Under the pieces are notes generated by a model that worked only from the letters and a program-made list of their open reading frames with translations, was not told where the DNA came from and made no database searches. Of a stretch of 7,017 nucleotides of DNA, positions 1-6,454 are shown one piece after another. The translations under genes were made by a program, and so were the position numbers. The first letter of the stretch is position 1; the number at the start of each line of letters is the position of its first letter. The DNA comes from Pseudomonadota bacterium (lineage in GTDB: Bacteria; Pseudomonadota; Alphaproteobacteria; HIMB59; GCA-002718135): NCBI GenBank assembly GCA_027625355.1, contig JAQBWI010000055.1, forward strand, positions 1 through 7,017, in the 5' to 3' direction.

Positions 1-3
1 AAA

Positions 4-28
4 TTAATAAAAATTTAAGTTTTATTAA
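4..28 (-). terminator. Possible AT-only hairpin downstream of rppH
   Basis: A perfect 9-bp inverted repeat (ttaataaaa at 4-12, ttttattaa at 20-28) with a 7-nt loop starts seven bases past the rppH stop codon. On the transcript it would be followed by a short run of U before the window ends. Its position fits a transcription terminator or 3'-end stabilising hairpin for the operon. The stem has no G-C pair, so it would be weak, and such repeats arise by chance in DNA this AT-rich. The next gene, which lies outside the window, would help decide. Confidence 0.3.
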
Positions 29-35
29 AAATAAA

Positions 36-497
36 CTAAAATATATCGGAGAATTCATCAAGAATAGTTTTGTAAACTATACGTTTAAATGGAACGGCGT
101 TTTCTATAAGTTTACTTGCTTTTATCCACTTCCATTCACTAAATTCTGGGTTTTCAGTTTCAACATTAATATCTTTTTCTTGTCCTGAAAATTTAAAGAT
201 AAACCATTTTTGCATTTGACCCATATATGTTTTCCCCCAAGGAAGTTTATCAAGTGTTTCTTGAGGTATATCATATTTTACCCATTGATTTGATTTCTTA
301 AAAAGCTCCGCATTGTTAGTGCCTATCTCCTCTATCATTTCTCGCCAAACTGCTTCTTCAGGATTCTCATTTTCATCAATGCCACCTTGTGGCATCTGCC
401 AATATCCACTTGGATGATCAAGACGTCTTCCAACAAGTATTTCATTGTTGGTATTTAAAATCATCATACCAACACATTTTCGATATTTATCCGACAT
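36..497 (-). CDS. rppH: RNA pyrophosphohydrolase RppH (Nudix hydrolase)
   Basis: RppH removes pyrophosphate from the 5' triphosphate end of RNA, which opens mRNA to decay by RNase E; it acts in the cytoplasm. The protein has 153 residues, close to the family's usual length. The signature YWQMPQGG (residues 32-39) runs into a complete Nudix box at about 38-60: Gly38, Glu44, then R52-E53, E56-E57 and G59, which supply the metal ligands. A C-terminal PEFSEWKWI segment is also typical of RppH. I chose the ATG at 497; it begins one base after the ctpA stop (TAA-T-ATG), with GAAGAA in the end of ctpA as a weak ribosome binding site. A TTG eight codons upstream is open but would overlap ctpA by 23 nt and adds residues unlike the family N-terminus. 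As the last gene of the operon seen here, it probably depends on upstream promoters. Confidence 0.93.
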   Translation of the reverse strand: MSDKYRKCVGMMILNTNNEILVGRRLDHPSGYWQMPQGGIDENENPEEAVWREMIEEIGTNNAELFKKSNQWVKYDIPQETLDKLPWGKTYMGQMQKWFIFKFSGQEKDINVETENPEFSEWKWIKASKLIENAVPFKRIVYKTILDEFSDIF

Positions 498-498
498 A

Positions 499-1788
499 TT
501 ATTCTTCAAAAGATTCTTCAAAAATACTTAGTCCCTTTAATAAATCAAGCGCTCTTTGAAGTTGATAATCTTTAGCTAATCTTTTTTCTTTTTCACTTAA
601 TTCATTATCTTCAGCATTATTATCATTATTATTTTCATCATTTTTATCTAATGAATCTTTTAGATCAGACTCTGAATATCTTTTAAAATCATAAGATTCA
701 AATTCTCCTTGTTCAACAATGATGTCAGGACTTATTCCTTTGCCCTGAATTGATTCACCTGAAGGAGTGTAATATCTTGCTGTGGTTAATCTAATACCAG
801 ATACATTTTCTGCATTAGATCGTTGAAAAGGCATAATGGTTTGAACTGAACCTTTACCAAAGGATTGAGTACCTACTATTATTGCACGGCGGTGATCTTG
901 AAGGGCTCCAGCAACAATTTCTGAAGCAGATGCTGACCCACCATTTATAAGAACAATAAGAGGTTTATCGTTTGTATGATCTTTGTTTTTAGCTCTATAT
1001 CTTCTAATATCTTTCGTTCCTCTCCCTCGGGTAGAGACAATTTCTCCTCTTGTTAAAAAAATGTCTGACACCTTTACGGCTTGACTTAAAAGTCCACCAG
1101 GATTTGATCGAACATCAAGAACATAGCCTTTGATATTTTCATTTTCTTTTTGAATTTTTCTAATAGATTTTAATAAACCATCTTCTGTTTGCTCAGTAAA
1201 AGAAGTTATTCTTAAATACCCAATATCATCGTACACTTCCGATTTAACTGATTGAATTTTTATTATATCTCTTATGATTTTTACTTCGAAAGGCTCGGCA
1301 CCATCTCTTGAAATGGTTATGGTTATGGGTTGACCTTTTTCACCTCTCATTAAATCTACAGCTTCATTTAGTGTTAAACCAAAAACAGGTGTATCATCAA
1401 TTTGGATAATAAAGTCCCCAGCTAATATTCCAGCTTCGTAAGCAGGACTATCCTCAATAGGAGAAATAACTTTTACAAAGCCTTCTTCCATAGTTATCTC
1501 TATACCTAAACCACCAAATTTACCCTGCGTATCCATTTGCATTTCTTGCCATACTTCTTCATTCATATAACCAGAATGAGGGTCTAGGCCTGTTAGCATG
1601 CCATCGATTGCTTTTTCTATTAACTCTTGATCCGTTACTTCTTCAACATACTCAGATCTGACCCTATCAAAAATTTGCCCAAATAAATCAAGGTATTCAT
1701 ATGTTTCTTTATTCTTTGAGGAACCTTGCGCTGAAAAAGAACCTAAAAATATTAATAAAGTTATGCAATATTTCACAAATAATCTCAT
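499..1788 (-). CDS. ctpA: Exported carboxy-terminal processing protease CtpA (S41 family)
   Basis: This is a tail-specific serine protease that cleaves envelope proteins near their C-termini. The 429-residue product starts with a signal peptide: basic MRLFVK, a hydrophobic stretch to about residue 18, and likely cleavage after FSA (residue 20). A PDZ domain spans about 90-165 (FGGLGIEI, then SPAYEAGILAGDFI) and binds substrate tails. The S41 core follows: GYVLDVRSNPGGLL (221-234), GGSASASEIVAGALQDHRRA (283-302) and SFGKGSVQ (309-316). By the 25-residue Ser-to-Lys spacing of Prc and CtpB, Ser287 and Lys312 form the catalytic dyad, with Gln316 in the third position known from CtpB. After about residue 377 comes an Asn/Asp-rich linker and a short charged tail. 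The ATG at 1788 follows AAGG with a 7-nt spacer. The gene sits between nadD-rsfS and rppH, as in many Alphaproteobacteria, but the M23 peptidase gene often found just upstream is missing. Substrates cannot be read from the sequence. Confidence 0.95.
   Translation of the reverse strand: MRLFVKYCITLLIFLGSFSAQGSSKNKETYEYLDLFGQIFDRVRSEYVEEVTDQELIEKAIDGMLTGLDPHSGYMNEEVWQEMQMDTQGKFGGLGIEITMEEGFVKVISPIEDSPAYEAGILAGDFIIQIDDTPVFGLTLNEAVDLMRGEKGQPITITISRDGAEPFEVKIIRDIIKIQSVKSEVYDDIGYLRITSFTEQTEDGLLKSIRKIQKENENIKGYVLDVRSNPGGLLSQAVKVSDIFLTRGEIVSTRGRGTKDIRRYRAKNKDHTNDKPLIVLINGGSASASEIVAGALQDHRRAIIVGTQSFGKGSVQTIMPFQRSNAENVSGIRLTTARYYTPSGESIQGKGISPDIIVEQGEFESYDFKRYSESDLKDSLDKNDENNNDNNAEDNELSEKEKRLAKDYQLQRALDLLKGLSIFEESFEE
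595..660 (-). repeat. Low-complexity Asn/Asp/Glu linker in ctpA
   Basis: About 22 codons (residues 377-398 of CtpA) are built from near-repeats of AAT, GAT and GAA and encode an Asn/Asp/Glu-rich segment including NDENNNDNNAEDNE. It lies between the S41 domain and the charged C-terminal tail and is probably a disordered linker. Trinucleotide-like repeats of this kind tend to change length between strains without breaking the frame. Confidence 0.7.
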
Positions 1789-1792
1789 TTAA

Positions 1793-1809
1793 TTACCTTA
1801 TGTTACCTT
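1793..1809 (-). promoter_or_regulatory. Tandem ribosome binding sites before ctpA
   Basis: The 21-nt gap between the nadD-rsfS stop and the ctpA ATG contains AAGGTAA twice (1809-1803 and 1799-1793), separated by CAT. The second copy places AAGG seven bases before the ATG at 1788, good Shine-Dalgarno spacing, and fixes that start. The first copy is 10 nt further out and could act as a standby site or be a chance duplication. This is the clearest Shine-Dalgarno in the left half of the window. Confidence 0.55.
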
Positions 1810-2742
1810 TTAATAAGCTAGTTTACTTTTCTCAGATTCAAAGTTTACTTCCCATAATTGTTCCAAATTATAGAGTTCTCTTATTTCTTTTTTAAATAAA
1901 TGTACAATAACTGAGCCAGCATCAACTATTACCCAGTCACATTTAGGCCTGCCTTCAGGGGAAGGATTCTTAAACCCTAACTTTTTTAACTTCCTTGATA
2001 AATCATCAGCAGTTGCATCAGCATGGCGACTTGATCGACATGTCGAAATTACAAAGTAATCTGCAACAGAAGACTTGTTTCGTAAATCGATTATTTTTAT
2101 GTCTTCTGCTTTTGCATCATCTAAGATGCTGAATATTTTATCAGTTAATGTTGATGAAGAGCTAATTTTATACCTCAGTTGTTCTCGTTGTTTTCTGATT
2201 TCAGTAGATGATATTTTGATTTCTTTATTTTGAATAATAGTCCAGGCCGGTGTTTTGTTAAAACTACTTACGCGTATATTTTTGCTATTAATTCTAAAGT
2301 TCTTATAAAAATTTGCTATGTTACTCTTCAATGCTTTATCATTATATCCATATCTCCTAAATACTACAATAGGGATTTCGTTAAATATTCTATGGGCATT
2401 TTGCCACTTGTGAAAATTAATTAAATTATCAGCTCCCATTAACCAAAAAAAATTAAGATTTTTGTAATGATTATTTATATATTTAATTGTTTGATATGAA
2501 TATTTAGAGTTTATTTTTTTTTCTATTTCTTTAATTTTTATTGGTTGGTTTCTCACAATTGATTTACAGTTTCTTAATCTCTCAGAATAAGACGCCGGTT
2601 TGTTTATTTTTAGAGGGTTTTGAGGGGTAACAAGCCACCATATTTCATCAAGTTTCAAAATTTTCTTTGCTTCTAATGATATATATAGGTGACCTTTATG
2701 TGGTGGATCAAATGATCCTCCAAGCAGACCAATATTTTTCAT
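1810..2742 (-). CDS. nadD-rsfS: Fused nicotinate-nucleotide adenylyltransferase and ribosome silencing factor (NadD-RsfS)
   Basis: One 310-codon frame carries two normally separate proteins. Residues 1 to about 185 are NadD, which adenylates nicotinate mononucleotide to deamido-NAD with ATP: GGSFDPPHKGHL (8-19, the nucleotidyltransferase HxGH-type motif), WWLVTPQNPLK (35-45), SYQT (82-85), FFWLMGADNL (98-107) and ISSTEIR (178-184 region). Residues from about 199 to 305 are RsfS (Iojap/DUF143), which binds L14 on the 50S subunit and blocks subunit joining: AEDIKIIDL, ADYFVIST, SSRHADATADDL, DWVIVDAGSVIVHLF (269-283) and YNLEQLWE (291-298). There is no ATG, GTG or TTG codon across the junction (about 185-215), so a separate RsfS would need a rare ATT, ATA or ATC start. 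The NadD half stops about 15 residues after ISSTEIR, so the usual C-terminal tail is shortened. The ATG at 2742 directly follows the proA stop (TAAATG). nadD and rsfS are adjacent in many bacteria, so the fusion probably arose by loss of the stop between them; a sequence error there is the alternative. Confidence 0.9.
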   Translation of the reverse strand: MKNIGLLGGSFDPPHKGHLYISLEAKKILKLDEIWWLVTPQNPLKINKPASYSERLRNCKSIVRNQPIKIKEIEKKINSKYSYQTIKYINNHYKNLNFFWLMGADNLINFHKWQNAHRIFNEIPIVVFRRYGYNDKALKSNIANFYKNFRINSKNIRVSSFNKTPAWTIIQNKEIKISSTEIRKQREQLRYKISSSSTLTDKIFSILDDAKAEDIKIIDLRNKSSVADYFVISTCRSSRHADATADDLSRKLKKLGFKNPSPEGRPKCDWVIVDAGSVIVHLFKKEIRELYNLEQLWEVNFESEKSKLAY

Positions 2743-3996
2743 TTATGGTCTAACTTGTCCATTTCCATGAACAATATATTTGAATGTTGTTAGGTGTTTT
2801 GCTCCTACTGGTCCACGAACATGAAGTTTATCAGTAGATATTCCAATTTCTGCACCAAAACCAAATTCTCCCCCATCAGCAAATTGAGTCGAGGCATTTT
2901 TAAGAATTATTGCGCTATCAATATTATTATAAAAATTAATAAATGTTTCTTCGTTTTCAGTAATGATAGATTCTGTGTGATTAGAAGAATAATTATTTAT
3001 ATGATCAGTCGCCCCAATAACACCATCAACAATTTTGACAGATATTATTTTATCTAAATACTCAGTTGACCAGTCTTCATCATTTGCTCTCTCAAAATTT
3101 TTATCTAAATTTGTTATAAAATCATCACCCCTAATTACACATCCTGCTTTGTATACAGGTTCTATTAAATCGAGTGCTTTTTCTTTTATTGATGAGTCTA
3201 TTAATAATGTTTCAGCTGCACCACAAATTTCAGGTCTTCTTAATTTACTATTAAAAATAATATTCTTAGCAATTTCAATATCTGCTTCTTTATCAACATA
3301 CACATGACACAAACCTTCTAAGTGTTTAATTACAGGTATTTTACTTTTTTCATTAATTTTTTTAATTAAACTTTTTCCTCCTCTAGGAATTATAACATTA
3401 ACATAGTCTTCCATCTCTAAGAGGTGATCAACAGCCTCTCTGTCAGTTGTTGGTATCATTTGTATGATATTTTCTGGCAGATTGGCCTCTATAAAAGACT
3501 CCGTTATGATTTTCACTAATTGTTTCGAAGTGTGATAGCTATCACTCCCGCCTCTTAGAATTAATGCGTTATTAGATTTTAATGCAAGACAAGATGCATC
3601 TACTGTTACATTCGGTCTTGACTCATAAATTACTCCTAATACACCCAGAGGAACTGATATTTTTGAAAATTTAAGTCCGTTTGGTTGTTCCCAGTTTTCT
3701 AAGACTGTTCCGATTGGATCTGGTTGATTTTTTATTGCAGATATACTTTTAATTATACCTGCTATGGATTCTTCACTAACTTTTAATCGATTGATTAGAG
3801 GTTTTGATAAATCGTTTGCAGAAGCATTTTCAATATCCAATTTATTTACACTTAATATTTGTTCTGCATTCTTTTCAATATTTTTTTCTAAGCATTGATA
3901 AGCTGCCATTTTTCTTTCTTTTTGTAATACTCTAATTTTAATAGACGCATCTTTGGCTTTTTTACCTAATTCATTAATTGTTTTAAAAATATTCAT
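2743..3996 (-). CDS. proA: Gamma-glutamyl phosphate reductase ProA
   Basis: ProA reduces gamma-glutamyl phosphate with NADPH to glutamate-5-semialdehyde, the second step of proline synthesis in the cytoplasm. From the chosen ATG the protein has 417 residues, the family's usual length. It shows the aldehyde-dehydrogenase-like fold signatures: PLGVLGVIYESRPNVTVD (cofactor-binding region), ALILRGGSDS, HLEGLCHVYVD (about 225-235), RRPEICGAAETLL with the catalytic Cys258, and FGFGAEIGISTDKLHVRGP near the C-terminus. The start at 3996 overlaps the proB stop by one base in TGATG, which couples translation of the two consecutive pathway enzymes. A TTG one codon upstream is open but unlikely. The stop at 2743 is immediately followed by the nadD-rsfS ATG. 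I see no truncation or missing key residue. Confidence 0.97.
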   Translation of the reverse strand: MNIFKTINELGKKAKDASIKIRVLQKERKMAAYQCLEKNIEKNAEQILSVNKLDIENASANDLSKPLINRLKVSEESIAGIIKSISAIKNQPDPIGTVLENWEQPNGLKFSKISVPLGVLGVIYESRPNVTVDASCLALKSNNALILRGGSDSYHTSKQLVKIITESFIEANLPENIIQMIPTTDREAVDHLLEMEDYVNVIIPRGGKSLIKKINEKSKIPVIKHLEGLCHVYVDKEADIEIAKNIIFNSKLRRPEICGAAETLLIDSSIKEKALDLIEPVYKAGCVIRGDDFITNLDKNFERANDEDWSTEYLDKIISVKIVDGVIGATDHINNYSSNHTESIITENEETFINFYNNIDSAIILKNASTQFADGGEFGFGAEIGISTDKLHVRGPVGAKHLTTFKYIVHGNGQVRP

Positions 3997-5096
3997 CAAA
4001 TAATTTTCACTAAATCATCTTTATGGATAATTTCATCTCTTCCTTCATACCCTAAGATATTTGGTATTTCTTTACTTTTTTTACCTATAATTTTTTTAGC
4101 TTCATTAATATCATAAGCAGATATACCAATGGCAATTTTCTCATTCTTTGTAAAGAAAACACTAATTACATCTCCTCTATTAAAATTCCCACCAACTTCT
4201 ACAACACCTGCAGGTAAAAGACTTTTATTATTTTTTACAGCTTTTGAAGCTCCTTCATCAATTCTAATAAAGCCTGAAGAGTGTAAGTGATTTAATAACC
4301 ATTGTTTTCTAGACGAAGAAGGGTTCTTGTTTGCAAAAAATATTGAAGAATTATTTTGTGAAATAGAAGATAAAGGATAGGTTTTTTTACTATGTGTTAT
4401 GATGGTGTCACACCCATTATTCATACAAATTTTTGCTGCTGCAATCTTGGTTACCATTCCACCACTGCCCAAACTAGATGTTTGAGTATTGGCCATTTGC
4501 TCTATTCTTTTATTTATTTTAAAAATCTCATTAATTTTCTTTGCATCTTTATGTTTATATGGGTTTTTATCGTATAATCCATCGACATCACTTAGAAGAA
4601 TAAGTAAATCAGCATCGATCATTTGAGCAACTCTTGCTGCTAATCTATCATTATCTCCATATCTGATTTCTTCAGTTGCAACAGTGTCATTTTCATTAAT
4701 CACCGGAATAACTTTGTTTTGCAAAAGCGTATTTATTGTTTTTCTAGCATTGAGATATCTTCTTCTAACCTCACTATCCTCAAGTGTAATAAGAATTTGC
4801 GCAATATCTATTTTATGAGTTTTTAAATGTTGTTTCCATTGATGGGCTAATTCTATTTGCCCAACGGAAGCAGCAGCTTGTTTATCTTCTAACTTTCTTA
4901 AATTTTTATTTTTAATCATGGATGAGCCAAGTGCAATAGCTCCTGAACAGACAATAATGATTTTTTTTTCTTTATGATATTTTTTTATATCCTCACAAAG
5001 TTTTTTCATCCATTTCGCATTAATTTTTTTTGATTTTGAATTTACAATTGAAGATGACCCAATTTTAATAACAATTTTTTTATATTTATTGATCAT
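3996..5096 (-). CDS. proB: Glutamate 5-kinase ProB
   Basis: ProB phosphorylates glutamate with ATP to gamma-glutamyl phosphate, the committed and normally proline-inhibited step of proline synthesis. The product from the ATG at 5096 has 366 residues, the standard length. The amino-acid kinase domain (about 1-255) shows VIKIGSSSIV near the N-terminus, IIIVCSGAIALGSS, ASVGQIELAHQW, INENDTV (133-139), YGDNDRLAARVAQ, LLSDVDGLYDKNP (about 168-179) and GSGGMVTK (210-217). A PUA domain follows at about 273-350 (GFIRIDEGASKAV, LLPAGVVEVGGNF), as in E. coli ProB. The chosen start lies inside the end of obgE (11-nt overlap) and gives the family N-terminus MINKYKKIVIKIG; an ATG at 5147 would add 17 atypical residues and a 62-nt overlap. 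GAAG lies directly against the ATG, too close for good Shine-Dalgarno pairing, so coupling to obgE is likely. Confidence 0.95.
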   Translation of the reverse strand: MINKYKKIVIKIGSSSIVNSKSKKINAKWMKKLCEDIKKYHKEKKIIIVCSGAIALGSSMIKNKNLRKLEDKQAAASVGQIELAHQWKQHLKTHKIDIAQILITLEDSEVRRRYLNARKTINTLLQNKVIPVINENDTVATEEIRYGDNDRLAARVAQMIDADLLILLSDVDGLYDKNPYKHKDAKKINEIFKINKRIEQMANTQTSSLGSGGMVTKIAAAKICMNNGCDTIITHSKKTYPLSSISQNNSSIFFANKNPSSSRKQWLLNHLHSSGFIRIDEGASKAVKNNKSLLPAGVVEVGGNFNRGDVISVFFTKNEKIAIGISAYDINEAKKIIGKKSKEIPNILGYEGRDEIIHKDDLVKII

Positions 5097-6081
5097 CTTC
5101 TGTTTCGCATTTTTCAAATAAATAACTTGTAAGATCCTCAACTCCATTGTTATTAAAACTGGATATAGAGAATTTTTTATTTTTATTAAGCTTTGTCATT
5201 TCATTGATAACAGTCTTTGTCATTTCAGGATTAAGATCTTCTTTGCTTAGAGCAATCACCTCTTCTTTTTGTGAAAGATTTTGCCCATATTTTTCTAGTT
5301 CTTTCCTTATAACATTATAATTTTCTTTCCAATTTGGATCAGAACTATCAATAAGGTGAAGGAGAATTTTGCATCGTTCTATGTGGGCAAGAAATTTATC
5401 ACCAAGACCTTTTCCTTCGTGGGCTCCCTCTATTAAACCAGGAATATCTGCCAGAACAATTTCTTTATCAAATTGTTTAATTACTCCAAGAACAGGATGT
5501 AATGTGGTAAAAGGATAATCAGCCACTTTAGGTTGGGCATTGGAAATTTTTGATAGAAAAGTTGATTTACCTGCATTAGGTAATCCAATTATTCCTACGT
5601 CAGCAAAAAGCTTAAGAGATAACCATATCCATTGCTCTTCTAAAGCTTCTCCATTTGTAAATTGTCTCGGAGCTTGATTAGTTGAAGATTTAAAATGAGA
5701 ATTACCAAGTCCTCCTTTTCCTCCTTTAAGAAATATGTGTTTTTGATTATTTTCTAATAACTCTACAAGTAATACAGATTTATCTTCATTATGAATTTCT
5801 GTACCAGGTGGGACTTTAATTACAATATCATCACCACTAGCACCTGTTTTGTTTTTTCCCATACCATCTTGACCTTTCATAGCTTTGAAATGTTGTTGAT
5901 AGCGAAAGTCTATAAGAGTATTTAAGTTTTGATCAGTAACAAAAACAATGTCACCACCTCTTCCTCCATCTCCTCCATTGGGACCCCCATATTCTATATA
6001 TTTTTCTCTTCTAAAACTAACACATCCTCTGCCACCCTTACCGGAAGCAACATATATCTTAGCTTGATCGAGAAATTTCAT
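5086..6081 (-). CDS. obgE: Obg/CgtA family GTPase, 50S ribosome assembly
   Basis: Obg is an essential GTPase that binds the 50S subunit late in assembly and links it to growth state. The 331-residue protein starts with the glycine-rich Obg fold (1 to about 158: GKGGRGCVSFRREKY, GGPNGGDGGRGGD, LKGGKGGLGN). The G domain follows: G1 GLPNAGKST (166-174), G2 PFTT (190-193), G3 DIPG (212-215), GKGLGDKFLAHIERC, and G4 as SKED (279-282), where NKxD is the general consensus. G5 is probably SISS (305-308). The variable C-terminal OCT domain of Gram-positive Obg is absent and the acidic tail is very short. Its position directly after rplU and rpmA is conserved widely in bacteria and fits its ribosomal role. 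No good Shine-Dalgarno precedes the ATG at 6081; a hairpin fills the 27-nt gap from rpmA. Confidence 0.97.
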   Translation of the reverse strand: MKFLDQAKIYVASGKGGRGCVSFRREKYIEYGGPNGGDGGRGGDIVFVTDQNLNTLIDFRYQQHFKAMKGQDGMGKNKTGASGDDIVIKVPPGTEIHNEDKSVLLVELLENNQKHIFLKGGKGGLGNSHFKSSTNQAPRQFTNGEALEEQWIWLSLKLFADVGIIGLPNAGKSTFLSKISNAQPKVADYPFTTLHPVLGVIKQFDKEIVLADIPGLIEGAHEGKGLGDKFLAHIERCKILLHLIDSSDPNWKENYNVIRKELEKYGQNLSQKEEVIALSKEDLNPEMTKTVINEMTKLNKNKKFSISSFNNNGVEDLTSYLFEKCETEDDQ

Positions 6082-6091
6082 GAGAAATAGA

Positions 6092-6110
6092 AATTAGTAT
6101 TCTACTAATT
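6092..6110 (-). other. Hairpin between rpmA and obgE
   Basis: On the transcript, AATTAGTA (6110-6103), loop GAA, and TACTAATT (6099-6092) form a perfect 8-bp stem that includes two bases of the rpmA stop codon and ends ten bases before the obgE ATG. It is followed by UUCUAUUUCUC, not a U-run, so it is not a standard terminator. It could be a processing or stability element, or lower obgE translation relative to the ribosomal protein genes. The role is inference. Confidence 0.4.
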
Positions 6111-6360
6111 ATGCGGGTACTACAGAAACGTATGTTCTAACTCGTGTCTTTTTAAATGTGACTTTACCTTCACTTGTAGCGAAAATAGTATGATCTTTAC
6201 CTATACCTACATTATCACCAGGATGAAACTTTGTGCCTCTTTGGCGAACAATAATGTTTCCTGAAATAACTTTTTCACCACCAAATTTTTTCACACCTAA
6301 ACGACGACCTGCCGAGTCGCGACCGTTACGTGAACTACCACCTGCTTTTTTTGTAGCCAT
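6109..6360 (-). CDS. rpmA: 50S ribosomal protein L27 (bL27)
   Basis: bL27 is a large-subunit protein whose N-terminal tail reaches into the peptidyl transferase centre. The 83-residue product matches the family across its whole length: MATKKAGGSSRNGRDS at the N-terminus, RRLGVKKFGGE, IIVRQRGTKFHPGDNVGIGK (about 36-55) and DHTIFAT. The N-terminus starts directly with the mature ATKKAGG form, so there is no cleavable leader of the Firmicutes type. The ATG at 6360 is preceded by AAGGAAG (6374-6368) with 7-nt spacing and shares its A with a TAA stop in the frame that carries the long rplU tail (TAATG). That junction implies coupling to translation of the extended L21 form. Confidence 0.98.
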   Translation of the reverse strand: MATKKAGGSSRNGRDSAGRRLGVKKFGGEKVISGNIIVRQRGTKFHPGDNVGIGKDHTIFATSEGKVTFKKTRVRTYVSVVPA

Positions 6361-6395
6361 TATTTATCTTCCTTTGGTGTTGTAGTTTTCTTCTT

Positions 6396-6414
6396 AGCTG
6401 TTTTTTTAACAGCT
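6396..6414 (-). other. Second stem-loop in the rplU tail region
   Basis: AGCTGTT (6414-6408), loop AAAAA, AACAGCT (6402-6396) form a perfect 7-bp stem. The left arm also lies in the 10-bp palindrome AACAGCTGTT. It is too far from the A AAA AAG heptamer to be a standard frameshift stimulator, and repeated Ala/Lys/Thr codons could produce it by chance. Confidence 0.3.
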
Positions 6415-6426
6415 GTTTCTTTAGAT

Positions 6427-6446
6427 GCTGCTTTTTTTGGAGCAGC
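6427..6446 (-). other. Stem-loop downstream of the rplU slippery run
   Basis: GCTGCT (6446-6441), an 8-nt loop CCAAAAAA, and AGCAGC (6432-6427) form a perfect 6-bp, GC-rich stem, unusual in this AT-rich window. It begins 17 nt after the A AAA AAG heptamer, longer than the roughly 5-9 nt usual for a frameshift stimulator. An alternative weaker pairing of TGCTG (6462-6458) with CAGCA (6430-6426) would sit almost against the heptamer. A stimulatory role is possible but not shown. Confidence 0.35.
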
Positions 6447-6454
6447 TTTTTTCT

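Noticed and set aside
498..521. Upstream TTG start for rppH
   Set aside because: It would overlap ctpA by 23 nt and add eight residues outside the family; the ATG at 497 gives the usual N-terminus SDKYRKCVG.
1701..1895. Plus-strand open frame of 64 codons
   Set aside because: It lies antisense across the start of ctpA and the end of nadD-rsfS, has no recognisable motif, and its composition is that of a shadow frame.
2100..2200. Independent rsfS gene starting inside the fusion ORF
   Set aside because: There is no ATG, GTG or TTG codon in frame near the RsfS domain boundary and no convincing ribosome binding site; only rare ATT, ATA or ATC starts would be available.
2230..2424. Plus-strand open frame of 64 codons
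   Set aside because: It is wholly antisense to the well-supported NadD domain and shows no protein family signal.
2794..3307. Two overlapping plus-strand open frames (87 and 90 codons)
   Set aside because: Both are antisense to proA, overlap each other, and consist of Phe/Ile/Ser-rich sequence expected from the complement of AT-rich coding DNA.
4392..4577. Plus-strand open frame of 61 codons
   Set aside because: It is antisense to the kinase domain of proB with no motif or ribosome binding site of note.
5097..5147. Upstream ATG start for proB
   Set aside because: It would add 17 residues not seen in glutamate kinases and extend the overlap with obgE to 62 nt; the ATG at 5096 gives standard length.
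6361..6454. Treating the gap between the rplU stop and rpmA as non-coding spacer
   Set aside because: The -1 frame encodes a basic L21-like tail that ends precisely at the rpmA start, which spacer DNA would not do.
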